Position numbers and translations under genes: made by a program. Of a DNA stretch of 64,000 nucleotides, positions 34,576-42,974 are shown in pieces (within the stretch, counting starts at the first letter, position 1; each line of letters opens with the position of its first letter). The DNA is from Bacteroidales bacterium UBA5371 (GTDB taxonomy: Bacteria > Bacteroidota > Bacteroidia > Bacteroidales > P3), in NCBI GenBank assembly GCA_002407855.1, contig DHPF01000006.1, forward strand, positions 1-64,000. The letters run 5' to 3'. The notes under the pieces are model-generated. The model saw only the letters and a program-made list of their open reading frames with translations. It had not been told where the DNA came from and did no database searches.

Positions 34576-34980
34576 CTATCTAAAAAAATCATTGATTTTG
34601 GATTTTAATATCTTTTTAAATTTTGAAGGATTGCTACGTGCATACGAAAAAGCATCCTCTGTTAAATCAATAAATTCTCGTTTATCTTTTTTGTTGTAAA
34701 TAACTAAAAGCGTTGGAGTTTCTATTTCGTAAGCTTCAATTATGGAGCTATTAGCTTTGTCTTCATAATCAATACTTTTAAGCTTTATATCCCCTTTATT
34801 AAACTCTTTCTTATAAGTAGAGCCTAATACGGAATTTATATTCTCTTCAATAGCATTACAAGTTAAGCAACGCTCTGTTCTATGGAAATAAAAAATCTCA
34901 ATAAAATCTTTCTTAACTTCTTGCGAAAACAGACTTGTTGTAAGGAATACCGAAATAATGATTAGTGTTAATTTTTTCAT
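34576..34980 (-). CDS. ArsF-like secreted thioredoxin-fold protein
   Basis: 134 residues with a signal peptide (to about residue 20). IEIFYFHRTERCLTCNAIEENI carries a Cys-x-x-Cys (Cys38, Cys41), then a thioredoxin-like strand pattern and a TPTLLVI cis-Pro element. This matches the short proteins annotated ArsF-like in Bacteroidota metal-response clusters. It is the last gene after a TonB-dependent receptor and an ArsR regulator, so a periplasmic redox step in metal or metalloid handling is likely (inference). Confidence 0.75.
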   Translation of the reverse strand: MKKLTLIIISVFLTTSLFSQEVKKDFIEIFYFHRTERCLTCNAIEENINSVLGSTYKKEFNKGDIKLKSIDYEDKANSSIIEAYEIETPTLLVIYNKKDKREFIDLTEDAFSYARSNPSKFKKILKSKINDFFR

Positions 34981-35034
34981 AAGGCTATAATTTTAATTTA
35001 ATTTCTATGTTAATACAATTTACAAATATAGTTA

Positions 35035-37266
35035 TTATTTTGAAATCCTAAATCTTAATCCAAAATTAAATTGTCTGCCAATTATTGGGGCATAAATAAT
35101 TGAGGAATCAAAATATTGTCCAAATGGATTTTCGGAACTAAGTATTGGATTCTTTTGTGTGTAGTTCAGAATGTTTTCGCAGCCGATGTAAGCTTCAATA
35201 CGCTTGAATTTTCTTGTGATTTGTGCATGTAAAATAAAATAATCGGGACTTCTTTTTCCTAATTGATATTCTACTGGATTGTTTGAGGTGTTAGGAAGTG
35301 AAGTTGTGCCATGATATTGCGTTGTAAATGAAAATTTCCATCTATCAAATTTGGTAGAATAGTGCAATGAAACAAGACCTTTATGCTTTGCTGTTAGAGG
35401 CATTTCAACTAATTTATCATCAATTGTTATTCTGGAATTGCTAAACACATAAGCTATTGTCGTTTCAAACCCTTCAATTGGAGTAATTGAAACCTCTGCC
35501 TGGAAACTATTTGCAAAGGATTTACCTTTTAGATTATAGAAGTGAGCCTCTTGGGCACTTCGCTCCAAATCAATTATAACCCTGTCTGTAAAATCAGTTC
35601 TGTGGAAATCTATTAAAAAAGCTATGTTTCTTTCATTAGAAAAGAAAAATTTATGAGTATAAGATATACCATAATTCCAAGCATCTTCCAACTTTAATTC
35701 TTCATCAAAATAAAGCATTCTTGAAGAAGTTAAAAGGCTTATGTTTTCAGGCAAAATATTAACGCTATGTAATCCTCTTCCTGCTGAAATTCTAAATGCC
35801 GAATTTTCAAAAGGTGAGTATTTTGCGTGAAGCCGAGGAGTTAGAATAGTTTTTTCGTAGAATGTATTATAGTCTGTTCTTAGCCCTGTCATAATAGTCC
35901 ATTTTTCCTTATCGTTAAAAGTATATTCTGCATAAGCTCCCAAAACCAATTCCTCTTTATCTATGGGTGAGCCCGAAATATAATTCTTGTTTGAAAGACT
36001 TTCTTTTAATTTATCGTAGCTTGAATTTAATCCAAGATTGATTTTATTTTTGTCGTTCCAGAGGTCAGAATTAAGAATTATATCAAAATTTCCACTAATT
36101 TGAGTAGGATTATATTCTCTTAGCCCAAATTGAGAGTTGAATTGATGATATACAAAATTACCATTAACTCCAATGCTACTATTTTTTGAAGAGTTAAGGA
36201 GGAAACCTGTGTTCTCAAAAATTTGTATTCTTTTGGAATTTATAACTGCTCCATAATAATTAGTAGTATTAAAATCTTTTTCTTTATCAAATCGTTTATC
36301 TCCACCAATTCTATCTTCGTACAAAACATCAACGCCAAAACGACTCTTTATCCTTTCTTTATAGTTATAGAAATAACGATTAGAGCCAATTAATAAATTA
36401 GAAAGTGGAATATCTAAAAAGTTATCATTATTTCTATCTGTTTTTATAAATATTTTTCCTCCATGTAGCAAAACAATAGACTTTAAATATTTGTTTATAT
36501 TAAAAGAAGTATTTAGATTTACTTCTTGTTTGAGAAAGTCATTTGTGAAATATTCAAAATAAAACTTCTCTTGGTTTTCAGGTTTCTTTACATCAATATT
36601 AATTTGCCCTGTTAGGCTTTCATATCCCTGCGAAACTGATGCTGTACCTTTTGAAATTCCTATCCCCTCTAACCAAGGCCCTGGAATATAATTAAGACCA
36701 TAAGTAGAGGAAAGAAGTCTTATTGAAGGTTGTTTCTCAACTAAAATTTGGCTATAAATACCTGCCAAGCCCAACATCTGAATTTGCTTGGCTCCTGTAA
36801 CAGCATCCGTAAATCCTACATCAACTGCTGCATTGTTTTCAAAGCTTTCTGCTAACGAGCAACAAGCTAATCGTTTTATTCTTTCTGCTGAAATATATTG
36901 ATTAAATACTGGCTGCTGATTATTTGTTATTGTACCAGTGGCTTGCTCAACAATACTTACATTTTTAAGCTCTTTTGCTGCTTTGGATAAAGCAAAAACA
37001 ATATATTCCTTGTCTTTTGGGATATATCTCAACTCTTTCTCATACCCAACAAAGCTTACCTCTATAAATAAACTATCAGTAGTTGTATGTTTTATTGAAA
37101 ACATCCCATTTTCATTTGATGTTACTCCAATACTTGTACCTTTAATTGTAATATTTGCAAAAGGGATTACTTTATTTGTTTCTTTATCAACAACCTTCCC
37201 GCTTATTTCTTGTGCAAAAGATAGAAGAGGGAATAAGATGATAAATAAAATGATTAGTTTTTTCAT
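35035..37266 (-). CDS. TonB-dependent outer-membrane receptor
   Basis: 743-residue outer-membrane transporter. A signal peptide ends at SFAQE. Residues about 19-100 are a carboxypeptidase-regulatory-like beta-sandwich (GKVVDKETNKVIPFANITIKGTSIGVTSNENGMFSI). A plug domain follows, with AVTGAKQIQMLGLAGIYSQILVEKQPSIRLLSSTYG and GISKGTASVSQGYESLTGQINI, then a 22-strand-type barrel ending FNFGLRFRISK. The plug contains a Cys-Cys pair (RLACCSLAESFE). With a 20-base gap to the ArsR-type regulator, its substrate is probably a metal or metal complex; that is inference. Confidence 0.93.
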   Translation of the reverse strand: MKKLIILFIILFPLLSFAQEISGKVVDKETNKVIPFANITIKGTSIGVTSNENGMFSIKHTTTDSLFIEVSFVGYEKELRYIPKDKEYIVFALSKAAKELKNVSIVEQATGTITNNQQPVFNQYISAERIKRLACCSLAESFENNAAVDVGFTDAVTGAKQIQMLGLAGIYSQILVEKQPSIRLLSSTYGLNYIPGPWLEGIGISKGTASVSQGYESLTGQINIDVKKPENQEKFYFEYFTNDFLKQEVNLNTSFNINKYLKSIVLLHGGKIFIKTDRNNDNFLDIPLSNLLIGSNRYFYNYKERIKSRFGVDVLYEDRIGGDKRFDKEKDFNTTNYYGAVINSKRIQIFENTGFLLNSSKNSSIGVNGNFVYHQFNSQFGLREYNPTQISGNFDIILNSDLWNDKNKINLGLNSSYDKLKESLSNKNYISGSPIDKEELVLGAYAEYTFNDKEKWTIMTGLRTDYNTFYEKTILTPRLHAKYSPFENSAFRISAGRGLHSVNILPENISLLTSSRMLYFDEELKLEDAWNYGISYTHKFFFSNERNIAFLIDFHRTDFTDRVIIDLERSAQEAHFYNLKGKSFANSFQAEVSITPIEGFETTIAYVFSNSRITIDDKLVEMPLTAKHKGLVSLHYSTKFDRWKFSFTTQYHGTTSLPNTSNNPVEYQLGKRSPDYFILHAQITRKFKRIEAYIGCENILNYTQKNPILSSENPFGQYFDSSIIYAPIIGRQFNFGLRFRISK

Positions 37267-37286
37267 TTTTAAATCAGGTTTTTTAT

Positions 37287-37613
37287 TTAATTACATTTAT
37301 CTATATTATCTTTTAAAGCAGAGAAAAAATCATTAAATGTATCTTTGGCAATTTGCCAATTCTCTCTATTAATGCAATATTTAACCTTTGTACCTTTAAT
37401 TTCGCCTTGAATTAATCCTGCCTCTTTTAATTCGGTTAGATGTTGCGAAACTGTTGCTTTTGCAATTGGTAATTCATCGTGAATTTTTCCAAAATAGCAG
37501 GTTTCTTGTTGTGAAAGAAAAATTAAAATACTTAATCTTGTGGGATTTCCTATTGCTTTGGCAAACTTAATCAAGTTATTTTGCTTTTCGGTCAAGATAT
37601 TAGTTTTAGTCAT
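37287..37613 (-). CDS. ArsR/SmtB-family transcriptional repressor
   Basis: 108-residue winged-helix metal-responsive repressor. FAKAIGNPTRLSILIFLSQQ, then the recognition helix region IAKATVSQHLTELKEAGLIQ and the wing EIKGTKVKYCIN are typical. Only two cysteines are seen (about residues 39 and 80), and the ELCVC alpha-3N metal site of classic ArsR is reduced to ETCYFG, so the inducer may differ. The upstream in-frame TTG is rejected in favour of the ATG at 37613. A dyad GTTCG-N8-CGAAC upstream is a likely autoregulatory operator. It leads the operon with the TonB receptor and the ArsF-like gene. Confidence 0.9.
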   Translation of the reverse strand: MTKTNILTEKQNNLIKFAKAIGNPTRLSILIFLSQQETCYFGKIHDELPIAKATVSQHLTELKEAGLIQGEIKGTKVKYCINRENWQIAKDTFNDFFSALKDNIDKCN

Positions 37614-37633
37614 AATCAATATTCCATAGTATA

Positions 37634-37651
37634 GTTCGCAAAATAACGAAC
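37634..37651 (-). promoter_or_regulatory. Candidate ArsR operator
   Basis: Inverted repeat GTTCG (37634-37638), 8 bp, CGAAC (37647-37651). It overlaps a TTTTGC resembling a -7 element and lies 21 bases before the regulator ATG. Confidence 0.5.
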
Positions 37652-37708
37652 AATATTTTAAATAGCCAAATTTTTATTGATAATTCTTTATTGTAATATA
37701 TGTTTTCT

Positions 37709-37716
37709 TATCTTTG
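37709..37716 (+). promoter_or_regulatory. yidC promoter -7 element
   Basis: TATCTTTG followed by CA, 26 bases before the ATG. Confidence 0.65.
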
Positions 37717-37742
37717 CAACTTAATTTTATCAAAAGAAAAAG

Positions 37743-39671
37743 ATGTTAGATAAGAATACTATTATTGGTTTAGTACTTATTTTTGCTGTATTTATTGGTT
37801 ATGGCATTTGGTCAGCACCTTCCGCAGAGGAAAAGGCAGCAATGAAAGCTAAACAAGATTCAATTATTAGGGTTGCAGAACAAAAAGCCATTGAGGCAAA
37901 AGCCCTTCAAATACAAGATTCAATTAATCAATTATCAAATGACTCCATAAATGTTTTAAATCAAGATTCCATTAATCTTTCTTCATTTGGAGCATTTGCA
38001 CAATCTTCTATTGGAAATAACGATACAATCACAATTTCAAATGATTTAATTGAGGTTAAGTTTTCTTCCTTAGGGGCTATGATTAAGCAAGTAACCCTTA
38101 AAAATTATTCAACTTATAGCAAACAACCTGTAAGGATATTTGATAAGAATAATTATGGATTAAATCTTTCTGTAGGACAAAATATAGTACGCACAGAAGA
38201 TTTGTACTTTGAACCAACAATAAATAACAAACCAATAACTCAACCAATCAGTGTTAAGGGGAAGGATTCTGTTGTAATAGTTTTTAGAGCTAAGGTTCTA
38301 AGTGATAGTTTGAAAGAGAGCTTTTTGGAATACAACTATGTTGTAAGAGGAGATGATTATAGGGTTGGGTACAATATTCTTTTCAATAACTTGCAAGGAA
38401 TTGTAACAGACCAAGGTTCCATTGAAATGTTATGGAATTCTGATTTGAGAGTACAGGAAAAAGACGCAAAGGTTGAGCGTAATAACTCTTCTATCTATTA
38501 TCTTTTGAAAGATGAGGTTGATTACTTAAAAGAAAATGGTACAGATGATAAGAAAGATGAAAACGGAATTCAAATTAAATGGGTGTCTTACAAACAGCAA
38601 TTCTTCTCAACTGCCATTATAACCAATAGTATTCCTTTTGCTTCGGCAACAATGCAAACTAAAACTGAAAACCGTCCTGCAAAAGATTCCACCTATCTTC
38701 GTTCAATGCAATCATTACTAAATTTACCTTTTGACGGAGATGAAAAACAAAGCGTATATAATATGGACTTTTTCTTTGGTCCTAATAAATATGGAATAAT
38801 TAGTGATTATAATATTGATATGGAAGAAATTATTCCTCTTGGATGGGGCTTTTTCCTTTTGCAATGGGTTAATCGTTTTGTAATTATTCCTGTTTTCGAT
38901 TTCCTTTCAGGATTTGGTTGGAATATGGGTATTGTTATTCTTGTGCTTACAATATTAGTAAAGATTATTCTTTTCCCACTTGCCTATAAATCTTATTCCT
39001 CTTCGGCTAAAATGAGAGTTATTTCTCCTGAGGTTCAAAAGCTAAATGAGAAATATCCAAAACAAGAACAAGCAATGGAAAAACAAAAAGCTGTTATGGC
39101 TCTTTATAAACGAGCAGGGATTAATCCAATGGCTGGATGTTTGCCAATGCTATTACAATTCCCAATACTTGTTGCAATGTTTCGTTTCTTCCCAGCCTCA
39201 ATAGAGCTTCGTCAACAGTCATTTCTTTGGGCAGACGACCTTTCAAGCTACGACTCCATATTAAATCTGCCTTTTGAAATTCCTTTCTATGGTTCTCATG
39301 TTTCTTTATTCTGTTTGCTAATGACTATTGCCCAAATCTTCTATACTCGAATGACAATGAAACAGCAGCAAGGTACAACTCAAATGCCAGGGATGAAAGT
39401 AATGATGTATTTGATGCCAATCTTTATGCTTTTTATGTTAAATAAATTCTCATCAGCACTTAACTACTACTATTTTATTTCAATGTGCTTTACCTTCTTG
39501 CAAGTTTGGGTTATTGGAAAAACAATCAATGGACAAAAGGTTCTTGATAGATTGAAAGCAAATCAAAATATGCCAATTAAGAAATCAAAATGGCAAGAAA
39601 GAATGGAAGCATTAGAAAAGCAAAATCGTACATTAGTAGAGCAGAGACAAAAACAACAAAAAAGAAGATAA
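37743..39671 (+). CDS. yidC: Membrane protein insertase YidC
   Basis: Inner-membrane insertase and foldase working alone or with Sec. The N-terminal TM (IIGLVLIFAVFIGYGIW) is followed by a Ser/Asp-rich linker and a large periplasmic beta domain. The conserved C-terminal YidC/Oxa1 core starts near residue 365 (GWGFFLLQWVNRFVIIPVF), with LVKIILFPLAYKSYSSSAKMR, AGINPMAGCLPMLLQFPILVAMFRFF and later TMs. The tail is Lys/Gln-rich. The 642 residues are usual for Bacteroidota. Confidence 0.97.
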   Translation: MLDKNTIIGLVLIFAVFIGYGIWSAPSAEEKAAMKAKQDSIIRVAEQKAIEAKALQIQDSINQLSNDSINVLNQDSINLSSFGAFAQSSIGNNDTITISNDLIEVKFSSLGAMIKQVTLKNYSTYSKQPVRIFDKNNYGLNLSVGQNIVRTEDLYFEPTINNKPITQPISVKGKDSVVIVFRAKVLSDSLKESFLEYNYVVRGDDYRVGYNILFNNLQGIVTDQGSIEMLWNSDLRVQEKDAKVERNNSSIYYLLKDEVDYLKENGTDDKKDENGIQIKWVSYKQQFFSTAIITNSIPFASATMQTKTENRPAKDSTYLRSMQSLLNLPFDGDEKQSVYNMDFFFGPNKYGIISDYNIDMEEIIPLGWGFFLLQWVNRFVIIPVFDFLSGFGWNMGIVILVLTILVKIILFPLAYKSYSSSAKMRVISPEVQKLNEKYPKQEQAMEKQKAVMALYKRAGINPMAGCLPMLLQFPILVAMFRFFPASIELRQQSFLWADDLSSYDSILNLPFEIPFYGSHVSLFCLLMTIAQIFYTRMTMKQQQGTTQMPGMKVMMYLMPIFMLFMLNKFSSALNYYYFISMCFTFLQVWVIGKTINGQKVLDRLKANQNMPIKKSKWQERMEALEKQNRTLVEQRQKQQKRR

Positions 39672-39708
39672 TAACAATTAACTTAATACATTAACAAAAA
39701 AAACGAAT

Positions 39709-41028
39709 ATGAGTATTTATTTTGTACTTATGATTATAATCTTTGTTCTTGGATATTGTGCTATTGCATTGGAACATCCAATAAAGATTAGTAAAACCGC
39801 ATCAGCTTTATTGCTTGCAGTAATTTTATGGTCAGTTTATGCTTTAATGGGACCAGGATTTGAACACGAAACAATCCTTATGCACTTAGGCGAAACGGCT
39901 GAAATAGTCTTTTTCCTTTTAGGTGCTATGACGATTGTTGAAATTGTGGATAGACATGAAGGGTTTAGAATTATCACTGACAAAATTACAACAACAAGTG
40001 AAAGGAAACTATTATGGATAATAGGGATTCTTACATTCTTTATGTCTGCTGTTTTAGACAATATGACAACTGCTATTGTAATTTGTGCACTGCTTCGTAA
40101 ATTAATTGCAAACAAACATGACCGATGGTTTTTCTGTGGTATTGTAATTCTTGCAGCAAATTCAGGAGGAGCATGGAGCCCAATAGGAGATGTAACCACT
40201 ATTATGCTTTGGATAAAAGGAAATATCACTGCATTAGGAATTATTACTGAAACATTTATTCCTTCATTAGTTTCTCTTTTGGTTCCTTTAATTGCAATAA
40301 CATTTATGCTAAAAGGAGATGTTGAAAGACCAGAAATAAACGATGATAGTGAACTTTCAACCATAAGTTCAAAGCAAAGTCTTTTGATTTTATGTCTTGG
40401 AGTAGGAGCTCTTCTTTTTGTTCCTGTATTTAAAACAATTACTCATCTCCCTCCATATCTTGGAATTTTATTTGGTTTAGGTATGCTTTGGGTTGTAACT
40501 GAAATTATGCATGTTTCAAACAAAGAGAACTATTCAAAACTTAATGTGTCATCCATTATCACTCGTGTTGATGTTCCTTCTGTACTTTTCTTCTTAGGAA
40601 TATTAATGGCTGTGGCAAGTTTGCAAACAGCTGGACACTTAGAACTTCTTGCAAAATCTTTAGATAAGCTTGGAAATATTTACATTATAGATATAATTAT
40701 TGGTTTGGTTTCATCTGTTGTGGACAATGTGCCACTTGTAGCAGCAGCCTTAGGTATGTATCCTGTTGCTGATGCCGCTCAGATTGCTGCTAATCCAGAA
40801 CTTTATCATTTTGCTGTTGATGGAGCATTTTGGGAATTCTTAGCCTATTGTGCTGGAACAGGAGGAAGTATATTAATTATTGGTTCTGCAGCCGGTGTTG
40901 CAGTTATGGGAATGGAGAAAATTGACTTTATATGGTATTTAAAGAAGATTTCTCTTTGGGCACTTATTGGCTACTTTGCAGGTGCAGGTGTATTTATATT
41001 GATAAGTAAATTTATTTTACACACCTAA
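39709..41028 (+). CDS. nhaD: Na+/H+ antiporter NhaD, copy 1
   Basis: 439-residue inner-membrane ion transporter of the NhaD family, exchanging Na+ (or Li+) for protons. About 12 hydrophobic segments. HLGETAEIVFFLLGAMTIVEIVD, FFMSAVLDNMTTAIVICALLRKL, LAANSGGAWSPIGDVTTIMLWIKG, VSSVVDNVPLVAAALGMYP and CAGTGGSILIIGSAAGVAVMGMEKIDF are the conserved core. A paralogue of identical length follows directly. It is 37 bases downstream of yidC and may share its transcript. Confidence 0.94.
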   Translation: MSIYFVLMIIIFVLGYCAIALEHPIKISKTASALLLAVILWSVYALMGPGFEHETILMHLGETAEIVFFLLGAMTIVEIVDRHEGFRIITDKITTTSERKLLWIIGILTFFMSAVLDNMTTAIVICALLRKLIANKHDRWFFCGIVILAANSGGAWSPIGDVTTIMLWIKGNITALGIITETFIPSLVSLLVPLIAITFMLKGDVERPEINDDSELSTISSKQSLLILCLGVGALLFVPVFKTITHLPPYLGILFGLGMLWVVTEIMHVSNKENYSKLNVSSIITRVDVPSVLFFLGILMAVASLQTAGHLELLAKSLDKLGNIYIIDIIIGLVSSVVDNVPLVAAALGMYPVADAAQIAANPELYHFAVDGAFWEFLAYCAGTGGSILIIGSAAGVAVMGMEKIDFIWYLKKISLWALIGYFAGAGVFILISKFILHT

Positions 41029-41055
41029 TCCATAAGAGTTATATCTATATTGATT

Positions 41056-41106
41056 TTGTTCAAAGATTCTCTTTTATCCATAAAGGGTTTCTTTGAACAA
41101 ATTTTT
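41056..41106 (+). terminator. Hairpin between the two nhaD copies
   Basis: TTGTTCAAAG (41056-41065) and CTTTGAACAA (41091-41100) form a perfect 10-bp stem followed by ATTTTT. It would end or attenuate transcription between the paralogues. Confidence 0.7.
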
Positions 41107-41137
41107 AATGCATTTATTAACTTAAACAAAAATAACT

Positions 41138-42457
41138 ATGAGCTATTTTATCTTAATGATTATATTGTTTGTTTTGGGCTACACTTTTATAGCCTTAGAA
41201 CATCCACTAAAAATTAACAAATCTGCATCTGCACTATTGTTGGCAGTTGTGCTTTGGAGTGTCTTCTCCCTCTTTGGAGATGGATTTGAACATTCAGAAA
41301 TTATTTCACATTTAGGAGAAACTGCTGAGATTGTTTTCTTTCTTTTAGGTGCAATGACAATTGTTGAGATAATTGATTCGCATCAAGGTTTCAGAATAAT
41401 TACAGAGAAAATTAATACAACCAACAAAAGAAAACTTTTATGGATAATTAGTATTCTGACTTTCTTTATGTCGGCAGTATTAGATAATCTTACAACTGCA
41501 ATTGTTATGTGTGCTTTGCTCCGAAAGCTTATTGAAAACAAGCAAGACCGTTGGTTTTTCTGCGGAATGGTGATTCTTGCTGCAAATTCAGGAGGAGCAT
41601 GGAGCCCAATTGGAGATGTAACTACCATTATGTTATGGATTAAAGGAAATATTACAGCAATGAAGATTATTTTAGAAACATTCATTCCTTCTTTAATTTC
41701 AATGTTGGTGCCACTTTCAATCATTACTTTCATCCTAAAAGGAGATGTGAAACGCCCTGAAATGATTTCTGAATCAAGTAATGAGGTTACAATTTCAACA
41801 AAACAAAGTAATTTAATCTTTTTCTTAGGAGTAGGTTCACTTCTTTTTGTACCAGTATTCAAAACCATTACTCATCTCCCTCCTTATTTAGGAATTTTCT
41901 TTGGATTAGGGCTTTTGTGGGTAGTAACTGAGATTATGCATAAGACTAACGCAAATAATTACTCCAAACTCAATGTCCCTTCAATTCTATCTAAGATTGA
42001 TATCTCTTCAATTCTATTCTTTGTTGGGATACTTATGGCAGTTGCTTGTCTACAAACAGCTGGACACTTGGAACTTCTTTCAAAAACATTGGATAAGATA
42101 GGAAATATTTATGTGATAAATATCCTAATTGGTATCATTTCTGCAATAGTAGATAATGTTCCATTAGTAGCTGCTGCAATTGGCATGTATCCTATTGCAA
42201 CTCCTGAAATGATTGCTGCTAATCCAGAGCTTTATCATTTTGCAGTTGATGGAGCTTTTTGGGAATTCCTTGCCTATTGTGCTGGAACAGGAGGAAGTCT
42301 TTTGATTATAGGTTCTGCTGCGGGTGTTGCTGTAATGGGAATGGAGAAAATAGACTTTATATGGTACTTAAAGAAAATTACTCTTTGGGCATTGATAGGC
42401 TATTTGGCAGGAGCAGGAGTTTTTATTCTTATTAGTAAATTTGTTTTGCATACATAA
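41138..42457 (+). CDS. nhaD: Na+/H+ antiporter NhaD, copy 2
   Basis: Also 439 residues, aligning without gaps to the preceding copy and, by eye, about three quarters or more identical. All conserved blocks are kept, including AVLDNLTTAIVMCALLRKL, GAWSPIGDVTTIMLWIKG and IVDNVPLVAAAIGMYP. Differences cluster in the central loop (residues about 205-225) and scattered conservative changes. No TAnnTTTG promoter was found between the copies, so it may depend on read-through of the intervening hairpin or on an undetected promoter. Confidence 0.94.
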   Translation: MSYFILMIILFVLGYTFIALEHPLKINKSASALLLAVVLWSVFSLFGDGFEHSEIISHLGETAEIVFFLLGAMTIVEIIDSHQGFRIITEKINTTNKRKLLWIISILTFFMSAVLDNLTTAIVMCALLRKLIENKQDRWFFCGMVILAANSGGAWSPIGDVTTIMLWIKGNITAMKIILETFIPSLISMLVPLSIITFILKGDVKRPEMISESSNEVTISTKQSNLIFFLGVGSLLFVPVFKTITHLPPYLGIFFGLGLLWVVTEIMHKTNANNYSKLNVPSILSKIDISSILFFVGILMAVACLQTAGHLELLSKTLDKIGNIYVINILIGIISAIVDNVPLVAAAIGMYPIATPEMIAANPELYHFAVDGAFWEFLAYCAGTGGSLLIIGSAAGVAVMGMEKIDFIWYLKKITLWALIGYLAGAGVFILISKFVLHT

Positions 42458-42506
42458 AAAGATTAACTCTAAGATGGTATTGTCCTTGAGATTTATATAA
42501 TAAGGC

Positions 42507-42974
42507 TTAATCCCAAAAATAATAGGTAATATCAACTAATTCTTCTCCCTTATTAATTCTATAAAGTTTTTGGTTGGTTTGTTTAGATTTTAAACCTCCA
42601 AGCTCTTTTTTGTATCCACCTAATTTGATATAATTAAAATACTTCAAAGGAAAGTCTTCTGGGAGAGTTTCCTTGCCAGAATACCAAGCTATCTTTACAG
42701 GAAATATGTTTTGATTGTTTAAGTAAATAGCCAATTGCTCAATTTCTCTCACAAAAGCATCTCCTCCCATAAAACAAACACATGTTATATTGTTTTTATA
42801 CTTTAATAACAATTCTTGTAATACAGCTTGATTTAAATATTCTCCGATATCATCCATTAAATATGGACTATGACAACCAACACATCTATTAGGACAATTA
42901 GAAATATTAAAAGCAAGAGTTGTCTCATTAGGTACTTCACTAAAAACAATGTCATACCCTACATATTTTATCAT
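42507..42974 (-). CDS. nrdG: Anaerobic ribonucleotide reductase activating enzyme
   Basis: Radical-SAM protein that installs the glycyl radical on NrdD. The [4Fe-4S] motif Cys-x3-Cys-x2-Cys is Cys27, Cys31, Cys34 (NCPNRCVGCHSP). CVCFMGGDAF is the SAM-binding glycine region. The 155 residues are normal. Its ATG overlaps the nrdD stop by four bases, giving translational coupling with its substrate enzyme. Confidence 0.96.
   Translation of the reverse strand: MIKYVGYDIVFSEVPNETTLAFNISNCPNRCVGCHSPYLMDDIGEYLNQAVLQELLLKYKNNITCVCFMGGDAFVREIEQLAIYLNNQNIFPVKIAWYSGKETLPEDFPLKYFNYIKLGGYKKELGGLKSKQTNQKLYRINKGEELVDITYYFWD

Noticed and set aside
39837..40364. Long minus-strand frames within both nhaD copies (also 41383-41868)
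   Set aside because: Antisense shadows of well-conserved membrane protein genes. Their presence in both copies follows from the duplication.
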